Below are positions 11,026 to 19,417 of a stretch of 64,000 bases of DNA, piece after piece. The stretch is from Streptosporangium brasiliense. Its GTDB lineage: Bacteria > Actinomycetota > Actinomycetes > Streptosporangiales > Streptosporangiaceae. The notes below the pieces were generated by a model, which did not search any database, had not been told where the DNA came from, and saw only the letters and a program-made list of their open reading frames with translations. The DNA is taken from positions 310,001-374,000 of the forward strand of contig NZ_JAUSRB010000002.1 in the NCBI RefSeq assembly GCF_030811595.1, written 5' to 3'. A program made the position numbers and the translations under genes. The number at the start of each line of letters is the position of its first letter. Position 1 is the first letter of the stretch.

Positions 11026-12751
11026 CGGCGACCGCCGGTGACAGCACCGGGGTCATGTGTCCCCGCCACGTCCGCCGCATCTCCACCTCGGGTGGGACCA
11101 GCGACAGCGGCGATCCCCGCAGCGGCGCCCCGGCCACCCGGGGCAGCGAGAGCCGGAACTGCGACCCCTCACCCTGCGCCCCCCACGCCTGCAGCCAGCC
11201 GCCGTGCAGCATCGCGTCCTCGCGGGAGATCGCCAGGCCCAGGCCGGTGCCCCCGATCGTCCGCGCGCGCGAGGGGTCGGCCCGCCAGAACCGGTCGAAG
11301 ACCATGTTCTCCTCGCCGGGCTTGAGCCCCACCCCGTGGTCCCGTACGGCCACCGCCACCGCGTCCCGGTCGGCGCCGACCGAGACGATGATGTCGCGGC
11401 CCTCGCCGTGCTCGATGGCGTTGAACAGCAGGTTGCGCAGGATGCGCTCGACCCGGCGGCTGTCCATCTCGGCCATGCAGGGCTCGCTCGGCAGGCGCAG
11501 GTCGAACCGGGTGGAGTGGCGCTCGGCCAGCGCCTCGGAGTCGGCGACCGCGCGCAGCACCACGTCCCTGACGTCGACCGGGTCGACGTCCAGCTCGGCC
11601 GCGCCCGCGTCGTAGCGGCTGATCTCCAGCAGGTCGGCGAGCATCGACTCGAACCGGTTGAGCTGGTTCTGCATCAGCTCGGCCGAGCGGGCGGCCATCG
11701 GGTCGAAATCCTCACGGGCGTCGTAGAGCAGGTCGGCGGCCATCCGCACGGTGGTCAGCGGGGTGCGCAGCTCGTGCGAGACGTCGGAGACGAACTGCCG
11801 CTGGACGTGGGAGAGCTCCTCCAACTGGTGGATCTTCAACGCCAGGTTGGCGGCCATCTCGTTGAAGGAGGTGGCCAGGCGGGCCAGGTCGTCCTCGCCG
11901 CGGACCTTCAGCCGCTCGTCCAGGCGCCCGGCGGCCAGCCGCTCGGCGGCCTGCCGCGTCAGCCGTACCGGAGTGACCACCTGGCGGGTGACCAGCGAGG
12001 CGACGGCGGCCAGCAGCAGCACCAGGGCGACCCCGACGACGACGAGCATCCGCAGGACCGAGTTGAGGGTCTCCTCCTCCTTGTCCAGCGGGATCAGGTG
12101 GTAGATCTCGTATCCGCTGTCCAGCATGGTGCCGGAGGTGTCGAGGCGGGTGCCGATCACCAGGCCCCGCGTCGGCTCGCGCGTGCCCTCGTAGTACAGG
12201 TTTCCGTAGTGGATGCTGTTCTGGCCGGCCTCCTTCTTGAACACCTCGTCGCGCAGCCCGGACGGGACGCTGCTCGCGTCGATGTTCGTGGTGCCGTAGA
12301 ACTCCCCGGGCCGGTTGTCGTTGCGGATGATCACCGAGTAGCGGGTGGCGGACCCGGCGGACCCGGCGCGCCCGGCGAGGGCCTCCACCGCCTGGCCGAG
12401 CGGGCTGTCACCGCCCCGATGGAGCAGGTCGCCCGAGTCGGCGGACGGCTTGGAGTCGTCGCCGAGCGGCTGGTTCAGATAGCTGAGCACCGCGATCCGG
12501 TCGGCCTGCGCCTCGCTCTTGGCCGCCCGTTCCCGGGCCTCCAGCGTCGTCGCGATGATCTGCTGCATGAGGAAGACCCCCAGCACGGCGACCACCGCGA
12601 TGGAGATGACCATCGTGCTGGTGACGACGCGGAGCTGCAGGGAGCGGCGCCAGACCCGGCGCACGCCCCCCGCGGCGCGGCGGGCCCGCCGGCGGACGCC
12701 CCGCACCACCTGGCGCAGGGTGCGGCGGCGCTTCTTCGGGGAGGAAGGCAT
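11003..12751 (-). CDS. mtrB: Sensor histidine kinase MtrB
   Basis: This is the membrane kinase that phosphorylates MtrA. The 582-residue protein has a very basic N-terminus, membrane helices near 41-63 and 233-255 that bracket an extracellular sensor region of about 170 residues, and a HAMP domain. The dimerisation/phosphoacceptor segment is VSDVSHELRTPLTT with His326. The HATPase domain has the N, G1 and G2 boxes (NLLFNAIEHG, VRDHGVGL, GGTGLGLA). It lies 28 bases downstream of mtrA and overlaps lpqB, giving the standard mtrA-mtrB-lpqB operon. Confidence 0.96.
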   Translation of the reverse strand: MPSSPKKRRRTLRQVVRGVRRRARRAAGGVRRVWRRSLQLRVVTSTMVISIAVVAVLGVFLMQQIIATTLEARERAAKSEAQADRIAVLSYLNQPLGDDSKPSADSGDLLHRGGDSPLGQAVEALAGRAGSAGSATRYSVIIRNDNRPGEFYGTTNIDASSVPSGLRDEVFKKEAGQNSIHYGNLYYEGTREPTRGLVIGTRLDTSGTMLDSGYEIYHLIPLDKEEETLNSVLRMLVVVGVALVLLLAAVASLVTRQVVTPVRLTRQAAERLAAGRLDERLKVRGEDDLARLATSFNEMAANLALKIHQLEELSHVQRQFVSDVSHELRTPLTTVRMAADLLYDAREDFDPMAARSAELMQNQLNRFESMLADLLEISRYDAGAAELDVDPVDVRDVVLRAVADSEALAERHSTRFDLRLPSEPCMAEMDSRRVERILRNLLFNAIEHGEGRDIIVSVGADRDAVAVAVRDHGVGLKPGEENMVFDRFWRADPSRARTIGGTGLGLAISREDAMLHGGWLQAWGAQGEGSQFRLSLPRVAGAPLRGSPLSLVPPEVEMRRTWRGHMTPVLSPAVADGGDDAG

Positions 12752-12779
12752 GTCGGGGGTCCCGGGGGATCCGCGCAGG

Positions 12780-13457
12780 TCAGGCCGGGCCGGCCTTGTA
12801 ACCGACCCCGCGGACCGTCACCACGATCTCGGGGTGCTCGGGGTCCTTCTCGATCTTGGCACGGAGCCGCTGGACGTGCACGTTGACCAGGCGGGTGTCG
12901 GCGGCGTGCCGGTATCCCCAGACCTGCTCCAGCAGGACCTCGCGGGTGAAGACCTGGCGCGGCTTGCGGGCCAGCGCGACCAGCAGGTCGAACTCCAGCG
13001 GGGTGAGGTTGATGGTCTCCTCGTCGCGCTTGACCGAGTGGCCGGCGACGTCGATGGTGATGTCGCCGATCTGGAGGATCTCCGGCGTCGGCTCGTCGGT
13101 CCGGCGCAGCCGCGCGCGGACCCGGGCCACCAGCTCCTTGGGCTTGAACGGCTTGACGATGTAGTCGTCGGCCCCCGACTCCAGGCCGAGCACCACGTCG
13201 ATGGTGTCGCTCTTGGCCGTCAGCATGACGATCGGCACACCGGACTCGGCGCGGATGCGACGGCAGACGTCGATGCCGTCGGCGCCGGGCAGCATCAGGT
13301 CGAGCAGGACCAGATCCGGCCGGGTGTCGCGGAACGCGTCGAGCGCCTTGTCACCGTCGGAGACGAAGGAAGGTTCGAAGCCCTCCCCGCGCAGCACGAT
13401 GCCGAGCATCTCGGCGAGAGCGGCGTCGTCGTCGACGACCAGCACGCGTCCTTTCAT
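12780..13457 (-). CDS. mtrA: Response regulator MtrA
   Basis: MtrA is an OmpR/PhoB-type regulator controlling cell-wall turnover, division and development in actinobacteria. The 225-residue protein has a receiver domain with VVDDD and phospho-acceptor Asp53 in LVLLDLMLP, a conserved TAKSD Lys, and a winged-helix C-terminal domain containing TPLEFDLLVALARKP and VNVHVQRLRAKIE. GAGGGG precedes the ATG. An inverted element upstream (13495-13525) may take part in autoregulation. Confidence 0.97.
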   Translation of the reverse strand: MKGRVLVVDDDAALAEMLGIVLRGEGFEPSFVSDGDKALDAFRDTRPDLVLLDLMLPGADGIDVCRRIRAESGVPIVMLTAKSDTIDVVLGLESGADDYIVKPFKPKELVARVRARLRRTDEPTPEILQIGDITIDVAGHSVKRDEETINLTPLEFDLLVALARKPRQVFTREVLLEQVWGYRHAADTRLVNVHVQRLRAKIEKDPEHPEIVVTVRGVGYKAGPA

Positions 13458-13799
13458 GGCCCCTCATTCGTTTTACGCAGTTTGGGAGTTTTCGGGGTAA
13501 ACGGCACGGTCGTCGAAGATTACCCTTGCCCGGCCACTGGATGACACCGGGCGACGATCAGCCTTCCAAATGCCGAATTTTAGGCGCACACAACGTGAAG
13601 CGCGTAGTGGTGCCCCCGTGCGGCCACCTCCGGCCCTGGCGACTGCGGACGCCAAGCGGAGGTGGTCACGTCCCCAGTCTGCGGTAAACGACCGTGTCTC
13701 GGCCATCCCTCCGGCATCTCCGCCGATCTCCGGGGCGAGAAACATCGTCGAGATCTCCCGAGCACCACAATCGGTGTGTCCACATGTCAGGATTGGGAT
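13458..13799. other. Divergent regulatory region between mtrA and the rightward membrane-protein cluster
   Basis: No gene is supported in these 342 bases. An inverted element GGGTAA, 19 bases, TTACCC spans 13495-13525, about 40-70 bases before the mtrA start. It is a candidate regulator site, possibly for MtrA itself; that assignment is inference. ATG 13800 of the rightward gene has GGGA close upstream. Confidence 0.5.
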
Positions 13800-15059
13800 A
13801 TGTCAGACGGTCACGGCTCCACTCCCGACACGCCACCCGGCTGGGCGTCCAACCAACCTCCGCCGTACGGCAACGCCCCGGGGTCGCCGTGGACCGCGCC
13901 CGGCTCGGCACCGGGCGCGACGGCGCCGCAGCAGCCGCAGCCCCCCTACGGCCCGCCGGGCCCGCCGTACCAGCCGGGCCCGTACCAGCAGGGCCCGTAC
14001 GGCCCGCCGCCCCACGGCCACCACACGCCCCCCGCGATGCGGCCGGGGATCATCCCGCTGCGCCCGCTCGGCCTCGGCGACATCCTCGACGGCGCGATCA
14101 AGCTGATCCGCTCCAACCCCGGCGCCGTCCTGGGCCTGTCGGCGATCGCCGCCGCGCTCGGGGCGATCCCGGTGGCGATCGGCCAGGCGCTGCTGCTGGG
14201 CCAGGCGGGCGCGGCCTTCGACGACCCCTCCGTGCTGGAGAACCAGGAGGTGGGCTTCCTCTCCCAGTACGGCGGGACCCTGATCTCCTACGCGGTCCAG
14301 TTCATCGCGGTCACCCTGCTCACCGGCGTGCTGACCCGGATCCTGGGCCGGGCGGTCTTCGGCGGCAAGATGACGGTGGGCGAGGCCTGGAAGCTGACCC
14401 GCGGCCGGGTGCCCACGCTGTTCGGGCTGGTGATCGTCGGCATGGTGCTCCTGCTGCTCCCGCTGGCCCTGGTCATCGCGATCATCACCGGGCTCGGCGC
14501 GGCGGGCGCCGATCTCGCGACGCTGTTCCTGGTGGGCGCGCTGGTGGTGCTGGGCTTCGTCGCCTACTCGCTGTTCATCACCACCCGCCTGGCGCTCGCG
14601 GCGTCGGTGGCGGTGCTGGAGCGGCGCGGCGTCGCCGAGTCCCTGCGCAGGTCGTGGCGGCTGGTCAGCGGCGGTTTCTGGCGGACGCTCGGCATCCTGC
14701 TGCTGACCCAGATCATCGCGGGCGTGGTCGCCCTGGCGCTCTCCTTCCCCTTCACCCTCGCGGGGACCTTCGTCGGCATGTTCGGCGCGGGCTCCACCGG
14801 TTCGCTGATCGGCGCGGCGGTCCTGATCGCCGTCGGCGGCACCGTCAGCGCGATGATCACTTACCCGTTCCAGGCCGGCGTCAACGGCCTGCTCTACGCC
14901 GACCGGCGGATGCGCGCCGAGGCGTTCGACCTGGTGCTGCAGACCGCGGCGATCGAGCAGCAGCGCCAGGGCTGGGTGCACGCCTCCGCCGACGACCTGT
15001 GGGACCCGTCCGTCACGCCCGCCGGAGCCGGCCGGGGAGCCCCGTGGCACAGTTCCTGA
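13800..15059 (+). CDS. Membrane protein with Pro/Gly/Tyr-rich N-terminus (glycerophosphodiesterase membrane-domain-like)
   Basis: The 419-residue protein begins with about 80 disordered residues rich in Pro, Gly, Gln and Tyr (repeats like PPYQPGPYQQ). It continues with RPLGLGDILDGAIKLIRSNPG and five or six hydrophobic helices, typical of the membrane domain annotated as glycerophosphoryl diester phosphodiesterase membrane-like. No catalytic phosphodiesterase domain is present. It heads a tightly packed cluster, overlapping the DUF4129 gene by 16 bases. Its function is unknown; the context suggests envelope biogenesis. ATG 13800 was chosen because conserved sequence begins after it. Confidence 0.85.
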   Translation: MSDGHGSTPDTPPGWASNQPPPYGNAPGSPWTAPGSAPGATAPQQPQPPYGPPGPPYQPGPYQQGPYGPPPHGHHTPPAMRPGIIPLRPLGLGDILDGAIKLIRSNPGAVLGLSAIAAALGAIPVAIGQALLLGQAGAAFDDPSVLENQEVGFLSQYGGTLISYAVQFIAVTLLTGVLTRILGRAVFGGKMTVGEAWKLTRGRVPTLFGLVIVGMVLLLLPLALVIAIITGLGAAGADLATLFLVGALVVLGFVAYSLFITTRLALAASVAVLERRGVAESLRRSWRLVSGGFWRTLGILLLTQIIAGVVALALSFPFTLAGTFVGMFGAGSTGSLIGAAVLIAVGGTVSAMITYPFQAGVNGLLYADRRMRAEAFDLVLQTAAIEQQRQGWVHASADDLWDPSVTPAGAGRGAPWHSS

Positions 15060-15709
15060 GCCACCTGACGCTCCTGACGTCCCCGGTCGACATCGACCGG
15101 GACCAGGCCCGGCGCGAGGCGGTCCAGGAGCTGCTCAAGCCCGAATACGCCAGGGAGTCGCCGGTCGACCGCGTCACGCGGGCCGTGGACCAGTTCCTGG
15201 GCGACCTGCTGGACCAGGAGTCCGTGGGCGCCGTCGGCAGCGTGGCCGCGCGGATCGTCCTGGTCGTGCTCGTGATCGCCGCCGTCGTGGCGGTCGTCGT
15301 GATCGCGCGCAGGACCGCCGGAGGCGGCGCCGCGCGCCAGGAGGGGATCTTCGGGGACCGCCGCCGCACCGCCGCCGAGCACCGCGACGCCGCCGAACGG
15401 CTGGCCGCCGAGGGTCGGTGGGCCGAGGCCGTCCGCGAACGGCTCAGGGCCGTCGCCCGGGATCTGGAGGACCGCGTCATCGTCGACTCGACACCCGGCC
15501 GCACCGCGGGCGAGCTGGCCGCCGAGGCGGGCCGCGCGCTGCCCGCCTTCGCCTCCGACCTGGCCGCCGCGGCCCGGGTCTTCGACGACGTGACCTACGG
15601 CGAGGTGCCGGGCACGGCCGAGTCCTACGGGGTCCTGCGCGACCTCGACGAGCGCCTGCGCACGGCCCGGCCGACGCTCGGCGCCGCCGCGGAGGCGGTG
15701 ACCCCATGA
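15044..15709 (+). CDS. DUF4129 domain membrane protein
   Basis: The 221-residue protein has one clear membrane helix (about residues 66-86, RIVLVVLVIAAVVAVVVIA). A cytoplasmic or extracellular DUF4129 region of about 120 residues follows, with AAERLAAEGRWAEAVRERLRA and TPGRTAGELA. Proteins of this kind accompany MoxR ATPases and DUF58 proteins and are also fused to transglutaminase-like modules elsewhere. GTG 15044 has GGGGAG just upstream and overlaps the preceding stop. The stop overlaps ATG 15706 in an ATGA junction. Confidence 0.85.
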   Translation: MAQFLSHLTLLTSPVDIDRDQARREAVQELLKPEYARESPVDRVTRAVDQFLGDLLDQESVGAVGSVAARIVLVVLVIAAVVAVVVIARRTAGGGAARQEGIFGDRRRTAAEHRDAAERLAAEGRWAEAVRERLRAVARDLEDRVIVDSTPGRTAGELAAEAGRALPAFASDLAAAARVFDDVTYGEVPGTAESYGVLRDLDERLRTARPTLGAAAEAVTP

Positions 15710-15813
15710 GCCTCGCCACCGCCGCAGCCGGCACGGCCGCGGTCCCCGTCGCCGCAGCCGTCGCCACCGTCACCGTCGTCGTGGCCGCCGCCGCGGAGGC
15801 GGTGCCCTCATGA
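15706..15813 (+). CDS. 35-residue Ala/Val-rich hydrophobic micro-ORF bridging two ATGA junctions
   Basis: The product is one hydrophobic segment (MSLATAAAGTAAVPVAAAVA onward). Its ATG overlaps the DUF4129 stop and its TGA overlaps the DUF4350 start, both as ATGA. The start regions are duplicated: an identical 18-bp block lies at 15683-15700 and 15787-15804, each followed by ATGAGCCTCGCC. The micro-ORF therefore probably arose by duplication of the coupling junction with about 104 bases inserted. It either keeps translational coupling through the insertion or is a genuine membrane peptide. No relatives are known to me. Confidence 0.5.
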   Translation: MSLATAAAGTAAVPVAAAVATVTVVVAAAAEAVPS

Positions 15814-16970
15814 GCCTCGCCGCCGCCCCGGGGACCGGGTCGACGTCCACCTCCCCGACCGCCGCGGGCCTGTGGCGCAGTGGCCGGGGCTTCCTGCTGG
15901 TCGCGCTGATCGTGGTCGCCGGCGCCGTCATCGGCGTGCTGCTCAGCGGCTCCGGCGCGGGCCGGCCGCTCGACCCCGCCGACACCTCGCTGTCCGGCGG
16001 CAAGGGGCTGGCCCAGCTGCTGCGGGCCCACGGCGTGCGGGTCACCCGGGTCACCTCGGTCGCCGAGGTGGAGGCCGCCGGCCCCGGCGACCACACGCTG
16101 CTGCTCAGCGACACCTCCTTCCTCACCGAGGAAGCGGCCGAGCGGCTCGGCGCGATCCGCGCCGACCTGCTCGTGGTCGGCGCGCAGCCGCACCAGGAAC
16201 TGCTCACCCCGGGCATGAGCCCCACCGAGAACGTGCGGACGCGCTCCCGCGAGCCCCGGTGCGACCTGCCGGCCGCGACCCGGGCGGGCAGCGCCCACAT
16301 GGGCGGCACCGCCTTCACCGTCCCGGCGGGGGCGACCGGCTGTTACCCGGCCCGCGGCGCGTCCACCCTGGTCAGCCACACCGGCGCGGGCAGGACGGTC
16401 ACGGTCGTGGGCGACGGGGCGTTCATGACCAACCTGCGGCTGGCCGAGGACGGCAACGCCGCCCTGGCCCTGAACCTCGCCGGGGCCAGGCCCGCCCTGA
16501 TCTGGCTGGTGGCCCCCGAGGCCGCCGCGGGCACCACGGGCGAGCAGGGCTTCTACGGCATGATCCCCGAGGGGGTCAGATGGGCCGTGGTGCAGGTGGG
16601 CGTCGTGGTCGTCCTGCTGGCACTCTGGCGGGGCCGCCGGCTCGGCCCGGTGGTGGCCGAGCGGCTGCCCGTCGTGGTCAGGGCGGCCGAGACGGTGGAG
16701 GGCCGGGCCAGGCTCTACCGGGCCAGGCGGGCCCGCGACAGGGCAGCCACCGCCCTGCGCACGAGTTTCGTCGACCGGGTCACCCCCCGGCTCGGCCTGC
16801 CCTCCGCGGCCGGGCCGGAGGCGAAGGTCGAGGCGATCGCCGGACGGACCGGGCAGGCGGGCTTCCACGTGGGCGCCGCCCTGTACGGCCCGCCGCCGGC
16901 TGACGAGGCCGGGCTGGTAGCCCTGGCCGCATATCTGGACATGTTGGAGAGGCAGGTCAAAGAGTCGTGA
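15810..16970 (+). CDS. DUF4350 domain membrane protein
   Basis: The 386-residue protein has a membrane helix near residues 27-46, an extracytoplasmic DUF4350 domain (SLSGGKGLAQLLRAHGVRVTRV through DGAFMTNLRLAEDGNAAL, resembling a class I glutamine amidotransferase/GATase-like fold), a second helix near 258-278 and a cytoplasmic tail. DUF4350 proteins regularly occur between DUF4129 and MoxR genes in actinobacteria, and no biochemical function is established. It starts at ATG 15810 within an ATGA overlap. Confidence 0.88.
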   Translation: MSLAAAPGTGSTSTSPTAAGLWRSGRGFLLVALIVVAGAVIGVLLSGSGAGRPLDPADTSLSGGKGLAQLLRAHGVRVTRVTSVAEVEAAGPGDHTLLLSDTSFLTEEAAERLGAIRADLLVVGAQPHQELLTPGMSPTENVRTRSREPRCDLPAATRAGSAHMGGTAFTVPAGATGCYPARGASTLVSHTGAGRTVTVVGDGAFMTNLRLAEDGNAALALNLAGARPALIWLVAPEAAAGTTGEQGFYGMIPEGVRWAVVQVGVVVVLLALWRGRRLGPVVAERLPVVVRAAETVEGRARLYRARRARDRAATALRTSFVDRVTPRLGLPSAAGPEAKVEAIAGRTGQAGFHVGAALYGPPPADEAGLVALAAYLDMLERQVKES

Positions 16971-17037
16971 GCGAGTTTAGCGAGCGGGCCCTCAGGCACG
17001 GCGCCGCCGTGCGGCCGGAGCCGGCAGAGGAGGCTCG

Positions 17038-18027
17038 GTGACCACGCCACCGGAGCACGGCGGCCCGGCGGAGACGCCCGGCGCGGACGCCGCCCGAGAC
17101 GCGCTGGGGAGCCTGCGCGCCGAGGTCTCCAAGGCCGTCGTCGGCCAGGACGCCGTGGTCACCGGGCTGGTGATCGCGCTCCTGTGCCGGGGGCACGTGC
17201 TGCTCGAAGGCGTGCCGGGCGTGGCCAAGACCCTGCTGGTCAGGACCCTGGCGGCGGCGCTCTCGCTGGACTTCAAGCGGGTGCAGTTCACTCCCGACCT
17301 GATGCCGGGCGACGTCACCGGCTCCTTGATCTACGACGCGAAGACGTCGGAGTTCGAGTTCCGGCAGGGGCCGGTCTTCACCAACCTGCTGCTCGCCGAC
17401 GAGATCAACCGCACGCCCCCCAAGACGCAGGCGGCGCTGCTGGAGGCGATGGAGGAGCGGCAGGTCAGCGTGGACGGCAAGCCGCGCAGGCTGCCCGAGC
17501 CGTTCATCGTGGCCGCCACCCAGAACCCCGTCGAGTACGAGGGCACCTACCAGCTCCCCGAGGCGCAGCTCGACCGGTTCCTGCTCAAGCTGACCGTCCC
17601 GCTGCCGCCCCGCGAGCAGGAGATCGCGGTGCTGGAGCGGCACGCGCTGGGCTTCGACCCGCGCGACCTGTCCCACGTCAAGGCCGTGGCCACCATCGCC
17701 GACCTGGATGCCGGTCGCGCGGCGGTCAGCCGGGTCCACGCCGGCCCCGAGGTGCTCGGCTACATCGTCGACATCGCCAGGGCCACCCGCCAGTCGCCGT
17801 CGCTGCAGCTCGGCGTCTCGCCGCGTGGCGCCACCGCGCTGCTGGCCGGGGCCCGGGCCTGGGCCTGGCTGTCCGGCCGCTCCTACGTGACCCCGGACGA
17901 CGTCAAGGCGCTGGCCAGGCCGTCGATGCGGCACCGGATCCAGCTCCGGCCCGAGGCCGAGCTGGAGGGCGCGACCGCCGACGGCCTGATCGACGCCATC
18001 CTCGCCTCCGTCCCCGTCCCCCGCTGA
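17038..18027 (+). CDS. MoxR-family AAA+ ATPase
   Basis: MoxR ATPases act as chaperone-like assembly factors for metal- or envelope-associated complexes, usually with a DUF58 partner encoded next door. The 329-residue protein has Walker A GVPGVAKT (58-65), Walker B LLLADEINRTPPKTQ and sensor segment VAATQNPVEYEGTYQLPEAQ. GTG 17038 has GAGGAG about 5 bases upstream. The next gene, DUF58, starts 4 bases after its stop. Cytoplasmic; partner proteins are presumably the neighbouring membrane proteins. Confidence 0.95.
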   Translation: MTTPPEHGGPAETPGADAARDALGSLRAEVSKAVVGQDAVVTGLVIALLCRGHVLLEGVPGVAKTLLVRTLAAALSLDFKRVQFTPDLMPGDVTGSLIYDAKTSEFEFRQGPVFTNLLLADEINRTPPKTQAALLEAMEERQVSVDGKPRRLPEPFIVAATQNPVEYEGTYQLPEAQLDRFLLKLTVPLPPREQEIAVLERHALGFDPRDLSHVKAVATIADLDAGRAAVSRVHAGPEVLGYIVDIARATRQSPSLQLGVSPRGATALLAGARAWAWLSGRSYVTPDDVKALARPSMRHRIQLRPEAELEGATADGLIDAILASVPVPR

Positions 18028-18031
18028 GCCG

Positions 18032-19399
18032 ATGGCACTGACGGGACGGGCCGCCCTGCTGGCTCTGCTGGGCACGCTGGTCGTGCTGTTCGCCCCCCGG
18101 CCGGGAGCGGCCGTGGCCGGGGTGGCGCTGCTCCTGCTGGCGCTGGTCGTGGTCGACCTGCTGCTGGCCGCGGGCGTGCGTCCGCTGCGGTTCACCCGCT
18201 CGGGCGACCGGCTGGTACGGCTCGGCGAGTCCGCCACGGTCGAGCTGGTCGTGGAGAACCCCGGCCCCCGCCGGGCCCGGGGGGTGCTCAGGGACGCCTG
18301 GCCCCCCTCGGCCGGGGCCGGCCCGCGGCACCTGCCGCTGGACGTCCCCCCCGGTGAGCGCCGCCGCCTCACCATGACGCTCACCCCCACCCGCCGGGGC
18401 GACCGCGAGGCGGTCACGGTCACGGTGCGCACGCTGGGGCCGCTGGGCATCGCGGGCCGCCAGGGCTCCCACCGGGTGCCCTGGTCGGTGCGGGTGCTGC
18501 CGCCGTTCCTCAGCCGCAAGCACCTGCCCGCCAAGCTGTCCAGGCTCAGGGAGCTGGAGGGCCAGCACCCGTCGATGGTCAGGGGGCAGGGCACCGAGTT
18601 CGACTCGCTCCGCGAGTACGTGGTCGGCGACGACGTCCGCTCGATCGACTGGCGGGCCACCGCCCGCCGCAACGACGTGGTGGTCCGCACCTGGCGGCCC
18701 GAGCGCGACCGGCGGGTCCTGATCGTCCTGGACACCGGGCGCACCTCGGCCGGCCGGGTGGGCACGGCCCCCGTCCCGCCGGCCGGCCCGCGGGACGGGT
18801 CCGGCGGCCGGTACGGCGCGGCGGCGACCGTGCCGGGCTGGCCCCGGCTGGACTGGTCGATGGACGCGGCGCTGCTGCTGGCCGCGCTGGCCGCCCGCGC
18901 CGGCGACCGGGTCGACTTCCTGGCCTACGACCGCGCGGTGCGCGCCTGGGTGTCCGGCGCCGGCCGTACCGACCTGCTGTCGTCGCTGGTCAACTCCATG
19001 GCACCGCTTGAGGCCGAGCTCGTCGAGGCCGACTCGGCCGGCATGGTCGCGGCCGTCCTGGCCCGGGCCAAGCGGCGCTGCCTGGTCGTCGTGCTGACCG
19101 ACCTGAACTCGGCGTCGCTGGAGGAGGGGCTCCTGCCGATGCTCCCCCAGCTCTCCTCGCGGCACCTGGTGCTCCTGGCCGCCGTCTCCGACCCGCAGGT
19201 GGCCGCCATGGCCACCGGGCGCGGCACGCCCGAGCTGGTCTACGACGCGGCGGCGGCCGAGCACCAGAACGTCGACCGGCGCAGGATCACCGCCCGGCTC
19301 CGCCGCCAGGGCGTGGAGGTCGTGGACGCCACGCCGGAGCAGATCGCGCCCGCCCTGGCCGACGCCTACCTGGCGTTGAAGGCGGCGGGCCGGCTGTGA
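18032..19399 (+). CDS. DUF58 domain membrane protein, MoxR partner
   Basis: The 455-residue protein has two N-terminal membrane helices (about residues 5-50), a beta-rich region, and the DUF58 signature EFDSLREYVVGDDVRSIDWRA at about 190-210. A von Willebrand A-like fold follows (IVLDTGRTS). The DxS-like motif keeps Asp but has Gly-Arg-Thr-Ser spacing, typical of DUF58. It follows moxR by 4 bases and is probably translated with it. It converges on the SpoIIM-like gene with only 18 bases between stops. Confidence 0.92.
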   Translation: MALTGRAALLALLGTLVVLFAPRPGAAVAGVALLLLALVVVDLLLAAGVRPLRFTRSGDRLVRLGESATVELVVENPGPRRARGVLRDAWPPSAGAGPRHLPLDVPPGERRRLTMTLTPTRRGDREAVTVTVRTLGPLGIAGRQGSHRVPWSVRVLPPFLSRKHLPAKLSRLRELEGQHPSMVRGQGTEFDSLREYVVGDDVRSIDWRATARRNDVVVRTWRPERDRRVLIVLDTGRTSAGRVGTAPVPPAGPRDGSGGRYGAAATVPGWPRLDWSMDAALLLAALAARAGDRVDFLAYDRAVRAWVSGAGRTDLLSSLVNSMAPLEAELVEADSAGMVAAVLARAKRRCLVVVLTDLNSASLEEGLLPMLPQLSSRHLVLLAAVSDPQVAAMATGRGTPELVYDAAAAEHQNVDRRRITARLRRQGVEVVDATPEQIAPALADAYLALKAAGRL

Positions 19400-19417
19400 C
19401 CGCCGGGCGGCGCGGCC

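Noticed and set aside
16967..17041. 24-codon GTG frame (MSEFSERALRHG) overlapping both DUF4350 and moxR
   Set aside because: GTGAGCGAG-AGCGAG-type spacers are common between actinomycete genes; no ribosome site specific to it and no hydrophobic or conserved character.
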